In this document: piece by piece, positions 41,080-55,059 of the stretch
Layout of the letters: each line of letters opens with the position of its first letter
How positions within the stretch are numbered: position 1 is the stretch's first letter
Assembly: GCA_025618425.1 (NCBI GenBank)
Contig: CM046832.1
Span: 60,291,087-60,355,086, forward strand
Source: Heliocidaris tuberculata
Taxonomy: Eukaryota > Echinodermata > Echinoidea > Camarodonta > Echinometridae
Direction of reading: 5' to 3'
Length of the DNA: 64,000 bases
The notes under the pieces: generated by a model
The model's input: the letters and a program-made list of their open reading frames with translations, nothing else
What the model was told of the DNA's origin: nothing
Databases searched by the model: none
Position numbers and translations under genes: made by a program

Positions 41080-44000
41080 TATGCGTATTAAATATATCTT
41101 TATTTGTCTATGCAATATGACTGTACAACTTGTGATGAAATTTATGCCCACCGCTACAGCTACACCAATGAGAAATCTTTGCCTTATAAGATATCATCAT
41201 ATCATATTAATTAAGTCTCAAAATCGCGTGGCAACATAATTATCCAGAACGAACTATAGCTTTTTTCTTCTTCTCTTTTTTTTTTTTTTTTTTTAATCTG
41301 TGTGTCCATAAGCCATTTTCAGAAGGCAATTAATCAGGGTACCCTTTTCTGTTTTAATTTCCGGAAAATTTTACCGGCATTTTTATCAGTGTAGCACCCA
41401 TGTTTTCTCTGGACAAACAGCAACCCTTTCCAAGCATACAGAAAATGTGGAGACAGCTTAAACCCTTCCCTTCATTAACGTTGACCAAAGTCCGTTGTTA
41501 TATGAGGATACTGTCGAGACGTATTATCATAAAGCACATTACTATGTCATTGAACCATTACTGACAGTTTGGCACCACGGCGAAAATCCTGCCATATAAG
41601 TCGCTGTTGGTGTTATCAAATAACGGTAACGACATGGGTTCCCTTTCAGTAGTCATTACTGCGTTCAATTATTACTGTACCAAAGTTTACTTCTTGTTCA
41701 GTAATGCCGTTTGATTTTTGAAGAAAAAAAAACAATTCTTGAAAATTGCTGAAAACATCCAAAACAAGATACCATAGAAATTTTACTTTCTCTGTCCCTC
41801 CCCCTTTTTTGTCTTTTGAGTTTTTATTTTCGCGCCTGCTTGTTTACCCTGCCATATCAATGAGTATACATTTCGCTCTGGTTCTCTCTTTTCTATGCCA
41901 CCTATATCTCTCTTTACCACCAACTATAACTAATTTGCCTCACACTCAAGATTGCATAGGGAAAAAATACATTTGCACCAAAAGAGTTCATGAAAATATT
42001 GACTTGAATTCATTTTTGAAATACAATGATATCAAACTCAAAAATCTTCATTTTCATAAATAATATAAAACAATATTCATCCAAATACAAATTCAAATAT
42101 ATATATCACTATGTCTTGTGAGTACATTCTTTAATTTAGTGCAAAATATATTCCTTGAAAAATGAAGGAAAAAAACTGTCATGCAAGCAAGATTATACAC
42201 AACATCATAAGACAGTACAAGCCTCGACTGACTATCAACTGGCCATGTACCTGATCAATAGCTTTAAGAATATAATTGCTGACCATGGATTTGTTTCTGC
42301 ATGCACTTGTAACAGTCATACATGAGCGGTCATGGTCTTAGAAGTTCACTTCTAAATCAACGGCTGTGTTGAATTGTAGAATACCATACGAGGTAATCAT
42401 CTGTCAAAGTCGGTTTATTGCTCCGGTCACGTGGCAGACCACAATCCGTGAGATCAATTTGTCGTTTTGGGCTAGGGAAATAAATGCTTATAGAGTTGAT
42501 CCCGAGCAGTGTTATTGACATCGATGTTTTATAAGTCAATTTGAATTTATTTTCGCGAAGAAAACTCGTTATCATGCAATAAAACTGTTAACACTGTTAT
42601 GTGATTGTATTGTGAAATAAACTAAATATAAGTTTTTTTTGAATGGCTGATTATGTTGTAAACTGAAAAAAAAATGAATTATATATATAATGTGGTTTGA
42701 TAGGTATTATTGGACTCATATCAAATTGACTTATCTTGTTGAAATTTACAAATTACTAAAAGCACTAGACACGGACATTGGTTCATGGGACTACATAAAC
42801 ACGCATGACTTTGACATCAAAATTTGGTCCAAGGTTGTGAAAGCTCACAAATCATTTTTCACCTTTACACCGACTCAACCTTCTCTTTAAAAAGAAAAAG
42901 AAGAGAAAAAAGCTAAAAGAAGTCAATAATCAAGACGAAAAAAATCAAGTAATATACGAGAATTGAGAAACAGTGCATTTAAAAAAGTGGTGTAGAACAG
43001 TGGGGGGGGGGGCACATGGGCAAGTATTTTCTAAATTCCCCTGATTTAGAAAATTAAAATTACTGCAACAGCAGAAACAGTGGAGTAGCTTCAGGGAGGG
43101 TGCGAATGGCATTTACTGTTTCCTCTGATCGAATGCCAAAAAAATCGATGCCACATAAGAAAGAAGAGAGGGACATGGACCGTGGACAGAGAGAGAGATG
43201 ATATATATTGAGATGAAAAACATGGGAAAACACGAGCCCCAGTGTCCTAACCTACGCTACACGACTTTTTAAAAATGTATACAAACACTACACAACAATA
43301 TGTACGGCATTGTTATCTAGATAAGATGTTAAACTGTATAGTGTGCATGGTCAGGTACAGTCATTCTACAAAATCATGAATTTTGAAGTGAGAGTGGAGA
43401 AAGGCATGAGCTCGTTTTGTTACGTAGGAATCGATTTCAATAGTGTGTTTTTTGCACAACAAACCATGTAAATAGAGTTGGGGGAGGGCATGTTTGAGTA
43501 TGACGTATCCTGCTTCTCATTCCAAATTTGGGTAGGCAAAATATCGATTATACGCTCTTGGAAGATGAATAGGGATTTGAAAGAAAAAGATAGTATATGT
43601 AGAACAATCCCAAGAATTTAATTTCGCGGGGGGGGGGGGTGGCAAATCCGAAATCCGATGTAGCCAGAAAAAGATCACTAGCGTACGCGGCTCCCTTCGA
43701 TATTTTGAAATTATCAATGTTAAAGCAACGTCACCTGATATTTGGGCAGCTAGGTGGTCGTTGAAGTTTTATTTCTTATCCAGTATATTTCGTTGACAAA
43801 GTTACATTGGCACCATAGCATAGAGTTATTTTTCTTTGCATTCTCACTTCGCTCACACACAAAAAAATTAGAATCTAGAAATTTACAATTTCGGCCAGAG
43901 ACATCAGCCCTCTGGTAAAATTTTGCCCGTACGCCTATAAGGAGGTGTTAAAAATTCAGGGTATAAAGAAATTTGGCGGTTGCGATGATTACACCTCTCC

Positions 44001-44680
44001 TAACCTATGGACCCTACCACATAGAAAATGGTCTAGGGGCGTCAAACATCAAGGGTCATGGATAGTTCAAACCCTGTTTATACTGCTTTATTGGAGTATA
44101 GTAAACTAGGTTTAGGCTGTGATGTAACCTATCCAAAGACACAGGCTAAAATAGATGCTAATCATAGGCAAGAAAAGCATGCTACTAGGGAAAAGAACCT
44201 TCTTTGTTTAAGAGAATATGCCTTAGGCGATGCACGACATGTACGGAAGGAAGTACGTCTCAGATTGACTATTTTCCGAATCGCTGTACCGGACCGTTAA
44301 TTCAAGATCGATTGCAAAATGCTAACAGGTGAAACGATCAATTAGGGAAGCATCAAATTCATGCTAGGCGGTAAAATGAAGGAGGTTCTTTTCCTTTTCT
44401 GTCCCGCCTGCTCTTGTCTTTTTCTTACTCATTATCTCAGCGGCAAATCTGCTTTCCTTCCGGCTGCTAGATAACTTTGTTAGTGCTGTCACAACAAAGT
44501 GCTGACACTTAAACTTGACTTTCGGAGAAAAGCGACTTCGGCCAGTAAGAGATTCTATGTCCATAGTGTATTGATCTAATCTCAGTAAATGAAAGTGTTG
44601 ACAACTTGAGGAGGAGCTTTTACGCATGAGGTTACATTTTAACGGCCAACATTCACTGTGGATCGATGAAGGTGTCGGTC
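41080..44680. other. Gene-free stretch
   Basis: This is mostly AT-rich sequence with poly-T near 41278-41294 and poly-G tracts near 43003 and 43628. Frames at 44058-44300 (plus) and 44364-44726 (minus) are moderately long but show no recognised domain. No gene is claimed. Confidence 0.4.
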
Positions 44681-44689
44681 TAAGGGGAC

Positions 44690-45015
44690 ACAACATGCCC
44701 GTGCATCCCCAACCCCTTTTAAACAAAAAGGGGCACTTGAAAATATGATGGCACTTTTTTCTTGCTTGTCAGATTTCTTGAAATAAAAAATCACTTAAAA
44801 TGAGATGAATATGTTTTTGTTTTCGTTTTTGTTCAATTTGTTTGGATTTTTTAATTTTAGTTGTTTTTTTTTGTTTATTAGAGATTCTTTTTTTTAAATT
44901 TGTTTTTTAAAGACCTGAAAATTTGAGAACCTTGGGGGAAGCTTGTCAGACACTGTTCGGCCTCCCCCCCCCCCCCCCCCCCATCCCCGCAAGAGAATCC
45001 TGAATACGCCCCTGA
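44690..45015. repeat. Poly-C-bearing dispersed repeat
   Basis: AGGGGCACTTGAAAATATGA and GCTTGTCAGA start the element. A second GCTTGTCAGACACTGTTCGG is followed by an 18-base C run, and the end is AGAATCCTGAATACGCCCCTG. It has the same plan as the other homopolymer-bearing repeats. Confidence 0.5.
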
Positions 45016-45019
45016 ATGT

Positions 45020-46088
45020 AATGAATTTTCCTGGGAGGGATAGCCAAAGCAGACGTCTCCGATTAGACAATATTATTACAATGTAAGCCTATGTTGCTCT
45101 TGTAATACCTTTAACCAAATCGAAATGTTGACTTTATGTTTAATCGTGGAATCCCTATAAAAAAATTTGTATGTCTTTATATAAAAGACATATAATTTGT
45201 ATCTCCATTTAGATTCACTTGCATACCACTCAATCAATAAAAACGCAATACGTTTGAAAAACGTTGTATGGTAATGGAAACTTTCGCTCATGAAACATTC
45301 GTGAATTGTTAATGGCGACCATTTTCACTTTCAGATTGCAAACATTTTTATGATTTTAATTCATTTCGAAGCGTGAGACTTTCACGAATTTTGATCACTC
45401 GCAAAAGTTGCGAACCTTTCTTGCATTCGAAAGTTATTCACAATTAGAAATAGTATAAGAAAAAAATCAGTAGTGCAAGGAAAAAGCCTCTGATTTAACT
45501 GTTGAATAATGTACTTGACAAAATGTTACAACATCAGACACCTGCATTATCCAATCAGAGATTTGCATGGCGAGATAATACATCTAATCAGTGACTGGAA
45601 TTTAGGATGTATTTTAAAGTACGATAATTGAAACTGAAGCCTCATGATAGGGGACAGTGTGCACTGAAGGAATACTTAATCACTTCACGATTCTTATTTT
45701 TCATTAGGCAATTTGGACGCACTCTGATAAAAAACGACGGATGAATGCTGTCAACTTCACAACGAATTTTGCAATAGATTGGCGATGAGTTCATTGACTC
45801 TGTGCCTCCTTCTTGAACTCCCCTATCCCTTCTAATTTCCCATTACACATTGAATACATTATTAACCACAGAACCTATATCTGGAGGGCTTCCTTCATGC
45901 TATATCGATCTGGAACAGCAACTATCCCATGGGAGAAAGCACTTCGGTCAATTCATTTTTGCTACACCTATAGCTTTTTTCATTTTCATTTTCATTAAAG
46001 GCATTATTTAACATTTTCAAGTTGAATGAGAATGAGTGAAATGGGCTTATATATATTTCAAAATTCTTTTATAGATTATCTTTAAGTG

Positions 46089-46123
<35 letters not shown>

Positions 46124-46130
46124 CCTCCTC

Positions 46131-46178
<48 letters not shown>

Positions 46179-48645
46179 TTCTCTCTCTTGCTGTGGTTGT
46201 CGTTCATAGTAAGGAGTGGCCATATTTATCAACATATTTTTTTCTGTAAAGAAAATTCACTTGGTAAATTTGATTTAGAGAGAAGAGATAATTTTGATGT
46301 TCAATATTCGTCATAGTGATTAATCGTCATATCGCTAAGTATGATAGCTCAGTGGTTGCTTTGGATGCCATATTAATCAATAATTTAGCAAATTGTTTTT
46401 GCAAGATAAACGAACTCCTCCGGATCCGGTACAAAAACGTATCTCTTCTTGATAATTAAAAAGCCTCATTTCATCGACGATTCCTTCACAGAATCCTTAT
46501 AGATTTCAAGAGAGGAGCTCTGTATTCTGTCGATGTAATCATTCGTACTGATACATTAGTGATACAAGCAAAAAGAGATGATGATATCATTATTTCCAAA
46601 ACTCAGTTTAATGACGTTATGACATGTATGCATTGATTACTATAATTTATGAAGATTACCATTTTTTACAAGATTGCTACATTACTTTATAAACAAATTT
46701 TGACGTCCATTGCGAATCTTTTCATCATGATCGGCACCTGACATGAGTCGATGAAATGACTGATGCAACTCGATACCAACATCGTAATGCATATTCGAAT
46801 GGACGACACAAGCCGACCATTGCTCATCGGTCATTTCTAATACTAACCGAATTCCTAATTTCAGTTTTGGACCAACACTACACCCAACCCTGACATAACC
46901 CTAACCCTGTCCTAAAACCCAGTCGTAAACCTAAGCTTTTGTCTTTAACGAAATAACGTCTGGAATAAAATGTCGCCGAAGCACTGGGGCGGATCATGGG
47001 ATATTCTGGTTATTCTAAAGGTATATTCTAAATTCTTGAACAAAATGTGAGGTTCATCATCATAGCTGTAGGCCTACATCACTTCAAACTGCACGTATTT
47101 AAACAAGCATTTATTTTTTTTTTTAGGAAAGGAGAGGCGCCTGATTACATAATCTTATATTAATTTTTTTTTTAATTTAGCAAAAATGAGGCATGGGCCT
47201 CAATACACAATCGCATATTCTGTGCGATCCACAGGCAAAATGCCGACATGCTACGTTTCTTGACAGGTAGCATCAATCTGCCACAAGGGCACTGTGGATG
47301 AGACGGGCCATGCACTTAAGGTGATTACGAAATGTTTTTCTTCTATCTCTGGGGCATTGCTAGGAATTTTTTTTTTTTGAAAGGGGTGTCGGGTCCATTT
47401 TGCGGTCAGGTCAAGCGAACATTTTCTAACAATAATTAGAAAAAGGTCCTGAGATTTTCATATTTGACATGTGGTATAAGAAAAAGCGACAACTTCGAGA
47501 AGAATAACGGATTTGTTGACAGAAATTCTCATAAGTGGAACACCCCCATTCTCCCCCCCCCCCCCGAGAGAAACCCCACGCTCCGTTTGATTTTCAACTC
47601 AGCAGGCGTTCAGTCAAGTGAGTGACTTAAGGTGACAACCTGGAACTAGCCCTTTAATAGTTCCATTAAGAGGGAAGGGGGCGAGAGAGTAATGGAAGGC
47701 AAAAAAATGATCATCCTATTCCGATATCTGTCTTGATGAATGATTTTCAAAATGAAAGCATGACTTACTGAACTTTGATTTCAAGTGTGACGTAGACTTT
47801 AATCGAATTGGAATACAACTTAAAGCATAGTAGGTAATATTCTTGTCGTATTATACAGTGAAACTAGTTCATTCAAAATTATGAAGAGAGTATAGAAGGG
47901 CAAATTAGTAGCAACTGTGTCACATGTTTCTTCTTTGTCAAACATAGGAAGCTTGCATTTCTTTAAACCTTATAACACGTGTTGTTTGAATGTTTTGGTG
48001 AGTCAGACAAAAATTACGAAGAAGAATTCTGGTTTTATATCATTTATTGATAAATTCATACATCATCCTTCTGAACAAACATTACATTTTCATGAACATC
48101 GGTAAATTAGCCAAATTGACTTTACTGATATTCTTTAAACGCTATAGGAATTTACGCTTATCAAATCTGGGCTTTTAAACCGTATAATAACATGGGAAAT
48201 ACCAATGATAACAATATGTTATTTCGGATACTGATTTGGGTAAGAACATGTTACCATCTAAAGTAGATATAGAACAGTCACTATAAATGAGTTACCTGTC
48301 TTACAAAATTGAAATAGACATATTTAATCAATATTCATAAGGGTTGTATAAAGAGTATTACCGAAACTTAATTTTTGAAATTGTATTTCATTTCATTCTG
48401 AAGAATTAGAAAAAAAGTTATTATCTAAAGTAGATATAGAAGTATTATTTTTTTAAAGAGAAAACATGTAACCTATATAGAAAATAATAATTATCAATTC
48501 GTCTACTTTTCATTAATGTCTGTTCCAAAGTGACCCCATTATCACTTAAAATTATATGATAGGTGAAATTTATGTCTTTCATATGAAAACCTCTCTACAC
48601 AATTTGTCAAAGCATAATCCGATCCCCCGATCCGATGCCTCATAC
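45020..48645. other. Gene-free stretch with (CT)n
   Basis: A long CT-rich microsatellite spans about 46095-46190. A degenerate CCCTAACCCT run is at 46888-46908, and a poly-C run is near 47555. Nothing coding was recognised. Confidence 0.5.
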
Positions 48646-48649
48646 AATG

Positions 48650-48863
48650 TAGCCTTTAACCAAGGCGATTGTGCTGCTCTGTCGATCCGATCCCCTGGTC
48701 AATCTTCGAATAGCGCGGAATAGTCCTCTGATTATTGCGCGGGACGTTTGTGATGCAGGAAGACGTCTCGCGCAATAATCAGAGGACTATTCTGCCCGTT
48801 TCGAGGAGCGACCACAGGATCGACAGAGCAGCACGAGGCGCCTTGATTAAAGGCTACGTGAGG
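48650..48863. mobile_element. Foldback MITE, ~214 bp
   Basis: The arms TGTAGCCTTTAACCAAGGCG / CGCCTTGATTAAAGGCTACG, GTGCTGCTCTGTCGATCC / GGATCGACAGAGCAGCAC and AATAGTCCTCTGATTATTGC / complement are inverted around a loop near 48755. Arms contain several mismatches. No target duplication was fixed. Confidence 0.75.
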
Positions 48864-48869
48864 GGGAAA

Positions 48870-50689
48870 TTTGAATGACGAGCTCCGCTAAACCTAAAAC
48901 AACAACAACAACAACAACAACAAGGTAACTTTTTAAAACGAAAGCAGTGATTGAACCAAAAAATGACGGTGTTGTTGTTGTTGTTTTTTTTAACCAATCA
49001 AAACAGCTGTCACATCATCAGAATCAGAATGATCTGAACTTTCAGCTGCTGCTTCACTTTTTGACTTTGGTTAATTTGGCGCGAAATTATCAGAAGCAGA
49101 AGGCAGAATAGGCCTTGACCAGCAGTATTTGCTCATACAAAATGGGGAAAACATTTTTTTTAAATCGAAAATGACGGTACTTATTGTTTTAGAAATGAAG
49201 ATGTTTAATCGCAACTCTTAAAAATCAAACGCAAGTTCTTAATGCGCACTTCTGATTGGCTGAAAATAAAGTTGCGTTTGATTTTCGTGAGTTGCGTTCA
49301 AACGCAAGTTTTGTGCAACGGGGCCCAGACGCGTACTTGAGGTAAAACTGAGCGTATTTTATCAAGTGTGAAAAAGTGTACATCACGTTTCCATATGTGT
49401 ATAAATGTATGTTGTGTGGCATACTGAATATTTTTTCCATCTAATTCATTTTTTCATCCATCCATTATTTTGCATGGTTGATTATTTAGTATGTAAATAG
49501 GAACGATTGTGTATTATACTACGATGTTTTAGATTGATCAAAATGATCACCCCCCCCCCCCTCTCAATTTACTAAATCTTCAAGAAAATCACAAGCATTG
49601 AAGAGTTATAAACGCAACTCTGGATACATGGGGCTGCACAATATGTAGCATCAGAATATGGTCCAAAGTTGTAAGATATTTCTTGTCATAATACATGTAT
49701 TATGACAGCGCTTCAGTTCTTCCATCTCAAAAATTAAAATAATGAAATAGCTCACATATTATTCAAACTTTATCAGAAATCAACCTTTTCTTTGAGTGCT
49801 TAGATTGCACTTAAAATCAGTGGCATAGCTACGGGTTCCACGTCCCCCCCCCCCCCCCCCCCCATCCCCATCAAATTATCCTAAAAAGTATAATAGAAAA
49901 GGAGGGAAAAGGGAGAATGGAAGATTTAAAAAGGACACTATACGAAGCCCTGCCACATCCCACCCCTGAATAATTAATTGTTTGGTTAGCATTTCATCCA
50001 CTAGTAAGATCGGTGCCCCCCCCCCCCTCCCAATATGCCAGTGCCCCTTAACTATCTGGATGCACAGTACGCCACTGCTCAAAAAGTTCGGTACTCTTTC
50101 TTTCCACGATGAGCCTGTTAATTCATAACTGTTTGACTTGTGGACGATACGTTATCTAGTATGATTAGAGAGATAGAATCATGTGTTGCCTCCTTCCGAT
50201 TGTGATCATGATTCAAGTATATTGCCATTTATTTCAGGACGAATGAACTAGCCTCCCCTATAACCTATTTTGTGATTGATTAAATGAATTTCCTTAAGGA
50301 AGGGGAAGTTAAGTTTCATTACTGAGAAGGAGAAAGAACGAGGGGAATGAATTGGTCGGCGCCAAGATAAGTTTTAGGTAGAAACATTTTCGAACAGGGG
50401 CTGTATATTCAAATGCAGGCTAAACGAATTCTAGTTGTGCAATATGATTATCAATATAAAGTGGAAGGTTTTTAAATTTGATTGAATTGAAATTCGCATG
50501 TATTTTCGCATTTTTTTTCGCCTGCATTTTCACCTGATCAAAATACATGAACTGAAAACTGTAAGGTGTACAAGGTATTCCAATAAAAGCAAAGCTTGTG
50601 ATGAACACACCTGGAAGAGAAGTGACGGGTCACTGTAATACAAAAGTGATATATGATTACTTGTACAGTTGTGTGTGTGTGGGTGTGTG

Positions 50690-50720
<31 letters not shown>

Positions 50721-51700
50721 CGGTGTGTGTGTGTATGTGTGTGAATTATAGAACGCAGAGGAGAGTAGATAATGTTATGGCGGACTTAAGAGTGCACAAC
50801 GTATCCGTGCCCCCTTTTTAAAACCCAATTTGGCATATTTGGCGTAGTTTAAGAACACGAAAAAATGTGCACCTCCTAAAAGTGTACTTGTGCCCCACCT
50901 GTCTGTTAAACTTTAGACTCCCCCCAAAACCGCACCTAGAAATATAAACCTTTTTTTTTTTTTTTTTTTTTTGCTTTCAAAGACTTTTGGGATTGTGCCC
51001 CTTCCCTTTTACAGTACACTAGATATGCCCCCTCGGATAATGGATAAATGATGGCCAGTACTCTCTTCTTAGATAATAGACGGGTTACTATAATATCAAC
51101 ATTCGATTATAATCAGTTATCCCTCCAGTGATTTATTCCCTCGGAGTCGGTCTCGAATACTCGAATTGTAAAAGCTGTCATTATGCTACGACTGATTTCT
51201 GCTCGGCGCTTGCAAAATTTGTTGGACTTTTTCATATTAGGGATAGTTTTTTATACTTAAATCAAGGTGAGATAACAAAAATTCCTTGCATACAAAAGTG
51301 CTTGAATTCACAATTTAGATATTGATTTGCGATTTAAAACGACATCACGTTGGATCGCAGTAACATTTTGCAAAACGTATACTAATGCTAAATCATGTCC
51401 TCGGAGACTGAAACATGACTGAATGTGCAATGAATCATCTGTAATAATGTGAAATGGGCATAAATTTGCCGTTTAATATTGATTTGTGCTGTCAACCACG
51501 TGAAACTAGAACATCACAGCTGACAGATGGTAACATTCTATCCGTCTACTACTTCACATGCCGACTGCATACAGAATTACTAGACTGGTATTCCGTGCAT
51601 GCGTCTGATAGAGGTTCAAGAGCTCTCAATGTGAAAGATGGGACAGATTTGATGTTTGTACCCTCGTAACATACACCATCCCTCCGGGCTGATAGCATGC
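48870..51700. other. Gene-free stretch with microsatellites and homopolymers
   Basis: It contains (AAC)n at 48897-48923, poly-C runs at about 49549-49561 and 49843-49863, a long interrupted (GT)n at about 50666-50743 and poly-T at 50951-50972. Segments such as TCAGTGGCATAGCTACGGG and TGCCCCTTCCCTTTTACA belong to the same homopolymer-bearing repeats. Confidence 0.5.
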
Positions 51701-51713
51701 CCCTGTTACCTCA

Positions 51714-52169
51714 TTTATAGTTTAAAGCTACTATCCAACTTTGGTATGACGAAAACAAAAAATAGGCCTATATTCGACGTCAAGACTATCAATAAAAACA
51801 AACACCTAGTGAGAATTTTGTTAGTAGTTTTTTTCAGTTTTCTCCCAAGGGTATTTCCAAAGCGCACTTTATAATAGAGGACAAAGAAATACCCCCTTTA
51901 AGGAAATCTCTTTCCAAACACCTTCAAGTTCCCGATAATAGTTTATAGTTTAAGGCTACTCTCCAACTTTGGTATGACGAAAACAAAAAATAGGCCTATA
52001 TTCGACGTCAAGACTATCAATAAAAACAAACACCTAGTGAGAATTTTGTTAGTAGTTTTTTTTTCAGTTTTCTCCCAAGGGTATTTTCAAAGTGCACTTT
52101 ATAATAGAGGACAAAGAAATACCCCCTTAAAGGAAATCTTTTTCTAAACACCTTCAAGTTCCCGATAAT
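51714..52169. repeat. 228-bp tandem duplication (two copies)
   Basis: TTTATAGTTTAA(A/G)GCTACT begins each copy at 51714 and 51942, and each ends AGTTCCCGATAAT. The two differ by only a handful of substitutions and a one-base T-run change. This implies a recent event. Confidence 0.9.
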
Positions 52170-54935
52170 CTTTCTGCCTGAATTGTTCTGTCTGAAAAGT
52201 CGATAGATTCAGGAACATTTCAACTATAAACTGATAAATATTAAATACTCCCTTTTAAAGGTGAGACATGGTAATGGCGTTTGTCGCAATAACAGTGAAA
52301 AAATAAATGTTCTTTCTCATTTGGATATAGATACATTCCCAGAAGGCGTTTTATAAATGTCCAATCCATGCATATTTTCAGAATACGACGGATTTCTCGA
52401 TTATTTTTCACCATCATTTGACCGGACTCACCGGAGGAATATTATTGCAGCATCATAGCTAAAGATATATTGGGAGCTTATACTAGATACTGACGCTCTT
52501 TTGTGAGATGGGTGTTAAGGGGGCCTAATTATTATGAATGACCCTTTGATCTATTCCATATTCATTGGCTCATAGGACTACAAATTCGAACAAATAAAAT
52601 TTCCTATTCACAATATGTTTATACCGTAAGTACACAAAACAAAGAACACAAAAACGAAATAAATTGTATGAATGTTTCTGCATATAAGACCATGAAGACC
52701 ATGGACATGGTATATGCACATTGGATCATATGTAAAACATCATGTAAAAAAAGAGGGATATTAAGAACCTGCCATGTTCATTCATGTTAATAATGAAATA
52801 TAACATTTATTTCGCACGTCAAAAACAACTTTCGTAACGAAAGTTTGTTTATAATTTTGTTTCCTCCTTCGATGTCACGTTCCCTTTCTACGTCTGAAAT
52901 GACAAGATTGTATCCCGTGCATGACTGTAACGGAGTCTCAAAGGGCTGTCTGACACAGGATGGGATAGATTCGATTTATCACCACGCAACATACACCATC
53001 CCTCGAGTCTTCAATAGAATTTAGATTAAAGGACGTGGGGTTAGGGTTCTTGTTGAAGGTATATGTTGAGGAAGGTCCGGTTTTATGATGTTTACTCGGT
53101 GCATTCATTTATTCACTTGGCAGGGGAACTATTTGTGGAAGACTGGAAGGAGGGGCATTTTTCTTGACTTCTAAAAAAGTGTCCACCGCGCCCCTCTCCC
53201 ACCCCCCCCCCCCGCCAAAATTGTTACAGTATCTGATGGCAATCCACCAGTTTCTTTTGAAAGCAAGCATAAGGGTTAGTTTTTTTATATTTACTGGTGA
53301 CTACAAAATGATTGGTTTAACCCACATGTGAATTGTATTCACCTTCCTTTAATATTAATATTGTTAAACTGACGGAAAATTTTTTCCGAAGATTTTAGGT
53401 CCAAACGCTGACTTCACACACATGAAGAGTATCGAAGAGGGAAATCGTTTCGGCAGAAAAAAAAAGTTTATCAACTGCAGAATTAATGGGGAACAACTAA
53501 GTTTCTCTGTCTAAGAAAGATTTCTCAATAAATATTCGTTTTTGCTTTCATTCCTCTCCTCTTTCCTGACCTTCCTAACCCCGCTATATTTCAAAGACAA
53601 GATTTCAAAGAAGTGCTTCTGCTTTACCGTGCCTACGGCGAAACTTACGTGATAATTTCCCGCCGTTTTCTCAGTATTAGATGACTTACGCGGAAATAAA
53701 ACGTTGAAAGACGAAGCATCTGTTTCGCATCAGACACATATTCCCCAATACTTATTAGACACAAACAGATGAATAGTGACATGAGTAGTCATGGCGCACG
53801 GGGTGAATTTCAATTCGCAGAAAACACTATGCGGATTGAATGATTCATCGTCTGAAGATAAGGAAAATATTAGTATCAAATTGTTTCATAACAAAAATTG
53901 ATCCTTTTTCTTGGAATCTTCACTTACGATAAACTTTCGATATGTAATGATTTCCTCGAAAGCTAACTCATTCGTCTTTAGAAGTTTTCGAACATTACCC
54001 TTTAGTTACATGATTTCAAGATTATAGATTCTCGATTACCTTCTCCTTAGTAATATTTCCGGACTGCCCCATATCCTTGCTTATTTTGTCACTTATTTAA
54101 TGCCTTTTTTGGACCTTTTTTTTTCGAATATAGATTACTTCCAACACAATGACACATTTCTCCATCTCTTCACTCTACCGCCTTTTGTTGTCTAGAAGAG
54201 GGTGAATATCATTTGACTGGATACTATTTCGACAACGATAACCCTCTATACTGAGGAAAAGTGTTTCACTGCTGCGTTAATGCAGTAGAGAATAGCTCAC
54301 TCCATATTGGTACAATATTTCACATTTCCTGCCCATTTCATAGCAGCGGATAATATTTTGCCAAAGGGGAATTGTCATCCAGGCTGCTCTGGACGTTGGA
54401 AGCGAATCTTATGGGAGTTCTATTGGTTGTCTCTCAGATATAAAAGAAAACAAAATTCCTTGGATTATCTATGAAGCAGCGAGTAGTCTACAGCAAACAT
54501 TAGTCCTTCTTGATTCTTACTTAACGCAAATATTTAATGATCTGTATCTGAAGTCTGTAGTGATGACTGATTTCAGTTTAAATATAACACAGCAAATGTA
54601 CTGATCTGGGTGATTTTTCTCGTGTTTCGAAGAAGCTGGTTCGCGCTTTTTTTTTTCAACGTGCCTTTTTGTTTAAGCAACCGTCGTCTTTATGCAATTG
54701 GTGTAAAAGTATATATGATACCCCACCCCACTCCCTCCTCCAAGAAACTTTTTATTTATACTTGTGCCCCCTCCCGATAAAAAAAAATCCTAGATCTGCC
54801 ACGGATTTTTTTTTTTACAGTAACATGTTGTTATTTTGTTCCTGGCGTCCCGTAACAAAATAAGAATTAATGGAGCATTTCTTTATATAACTGTTACCAT
54901 TCCATTACTATTCCATTCTTCTTGTTTCTCGAGCG
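52170..54935. other. Gene-free stretch
   Basis: Sequence at 52860-53000 weakly resembles 51480-51680: both end in ACATACACCATCCCTC after a GGGA(C/T)AGAT(T)TGAT-like segment. This suggests an older duplication. Otherwise nothing was recognised. Confidence 0.4.
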
Positions 54936-54939
54936 CTCT

Positions 54940-55055
54940 TTTTCTCTCTCCCCTCCCCCTCCATCCTCCACCCCTTCTCTCTCTTTTCCCACCTCTCTTT
55001 CTCTCTCTCTTTTTCTCTTTCTCTCTCTCCCTCTCTCTCTCTCTTCCCAGCTCTT
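54940..55055. repeat. (CT)n-rich microsatellite
   Basis: This is a long pyrimidine-only stretch of CT and CCT units. Frames read through it in both directions are artefacts. Confidence 0.9.
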
Positions 55056-55059
55056 TCCA

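Noticed and set aside
44058..44300. 80-residue plus-strand frame rich in charged residues
   Set aside because: No homology recognised and no splice context that links it to other exons.
44364..44726. Minus-strand frame with ATG and a GTAAGA-like donor, possible first exon
   Set aside because: No recognised domain, no partner exons, and composition is not distinctive. It would need transcript evidence.
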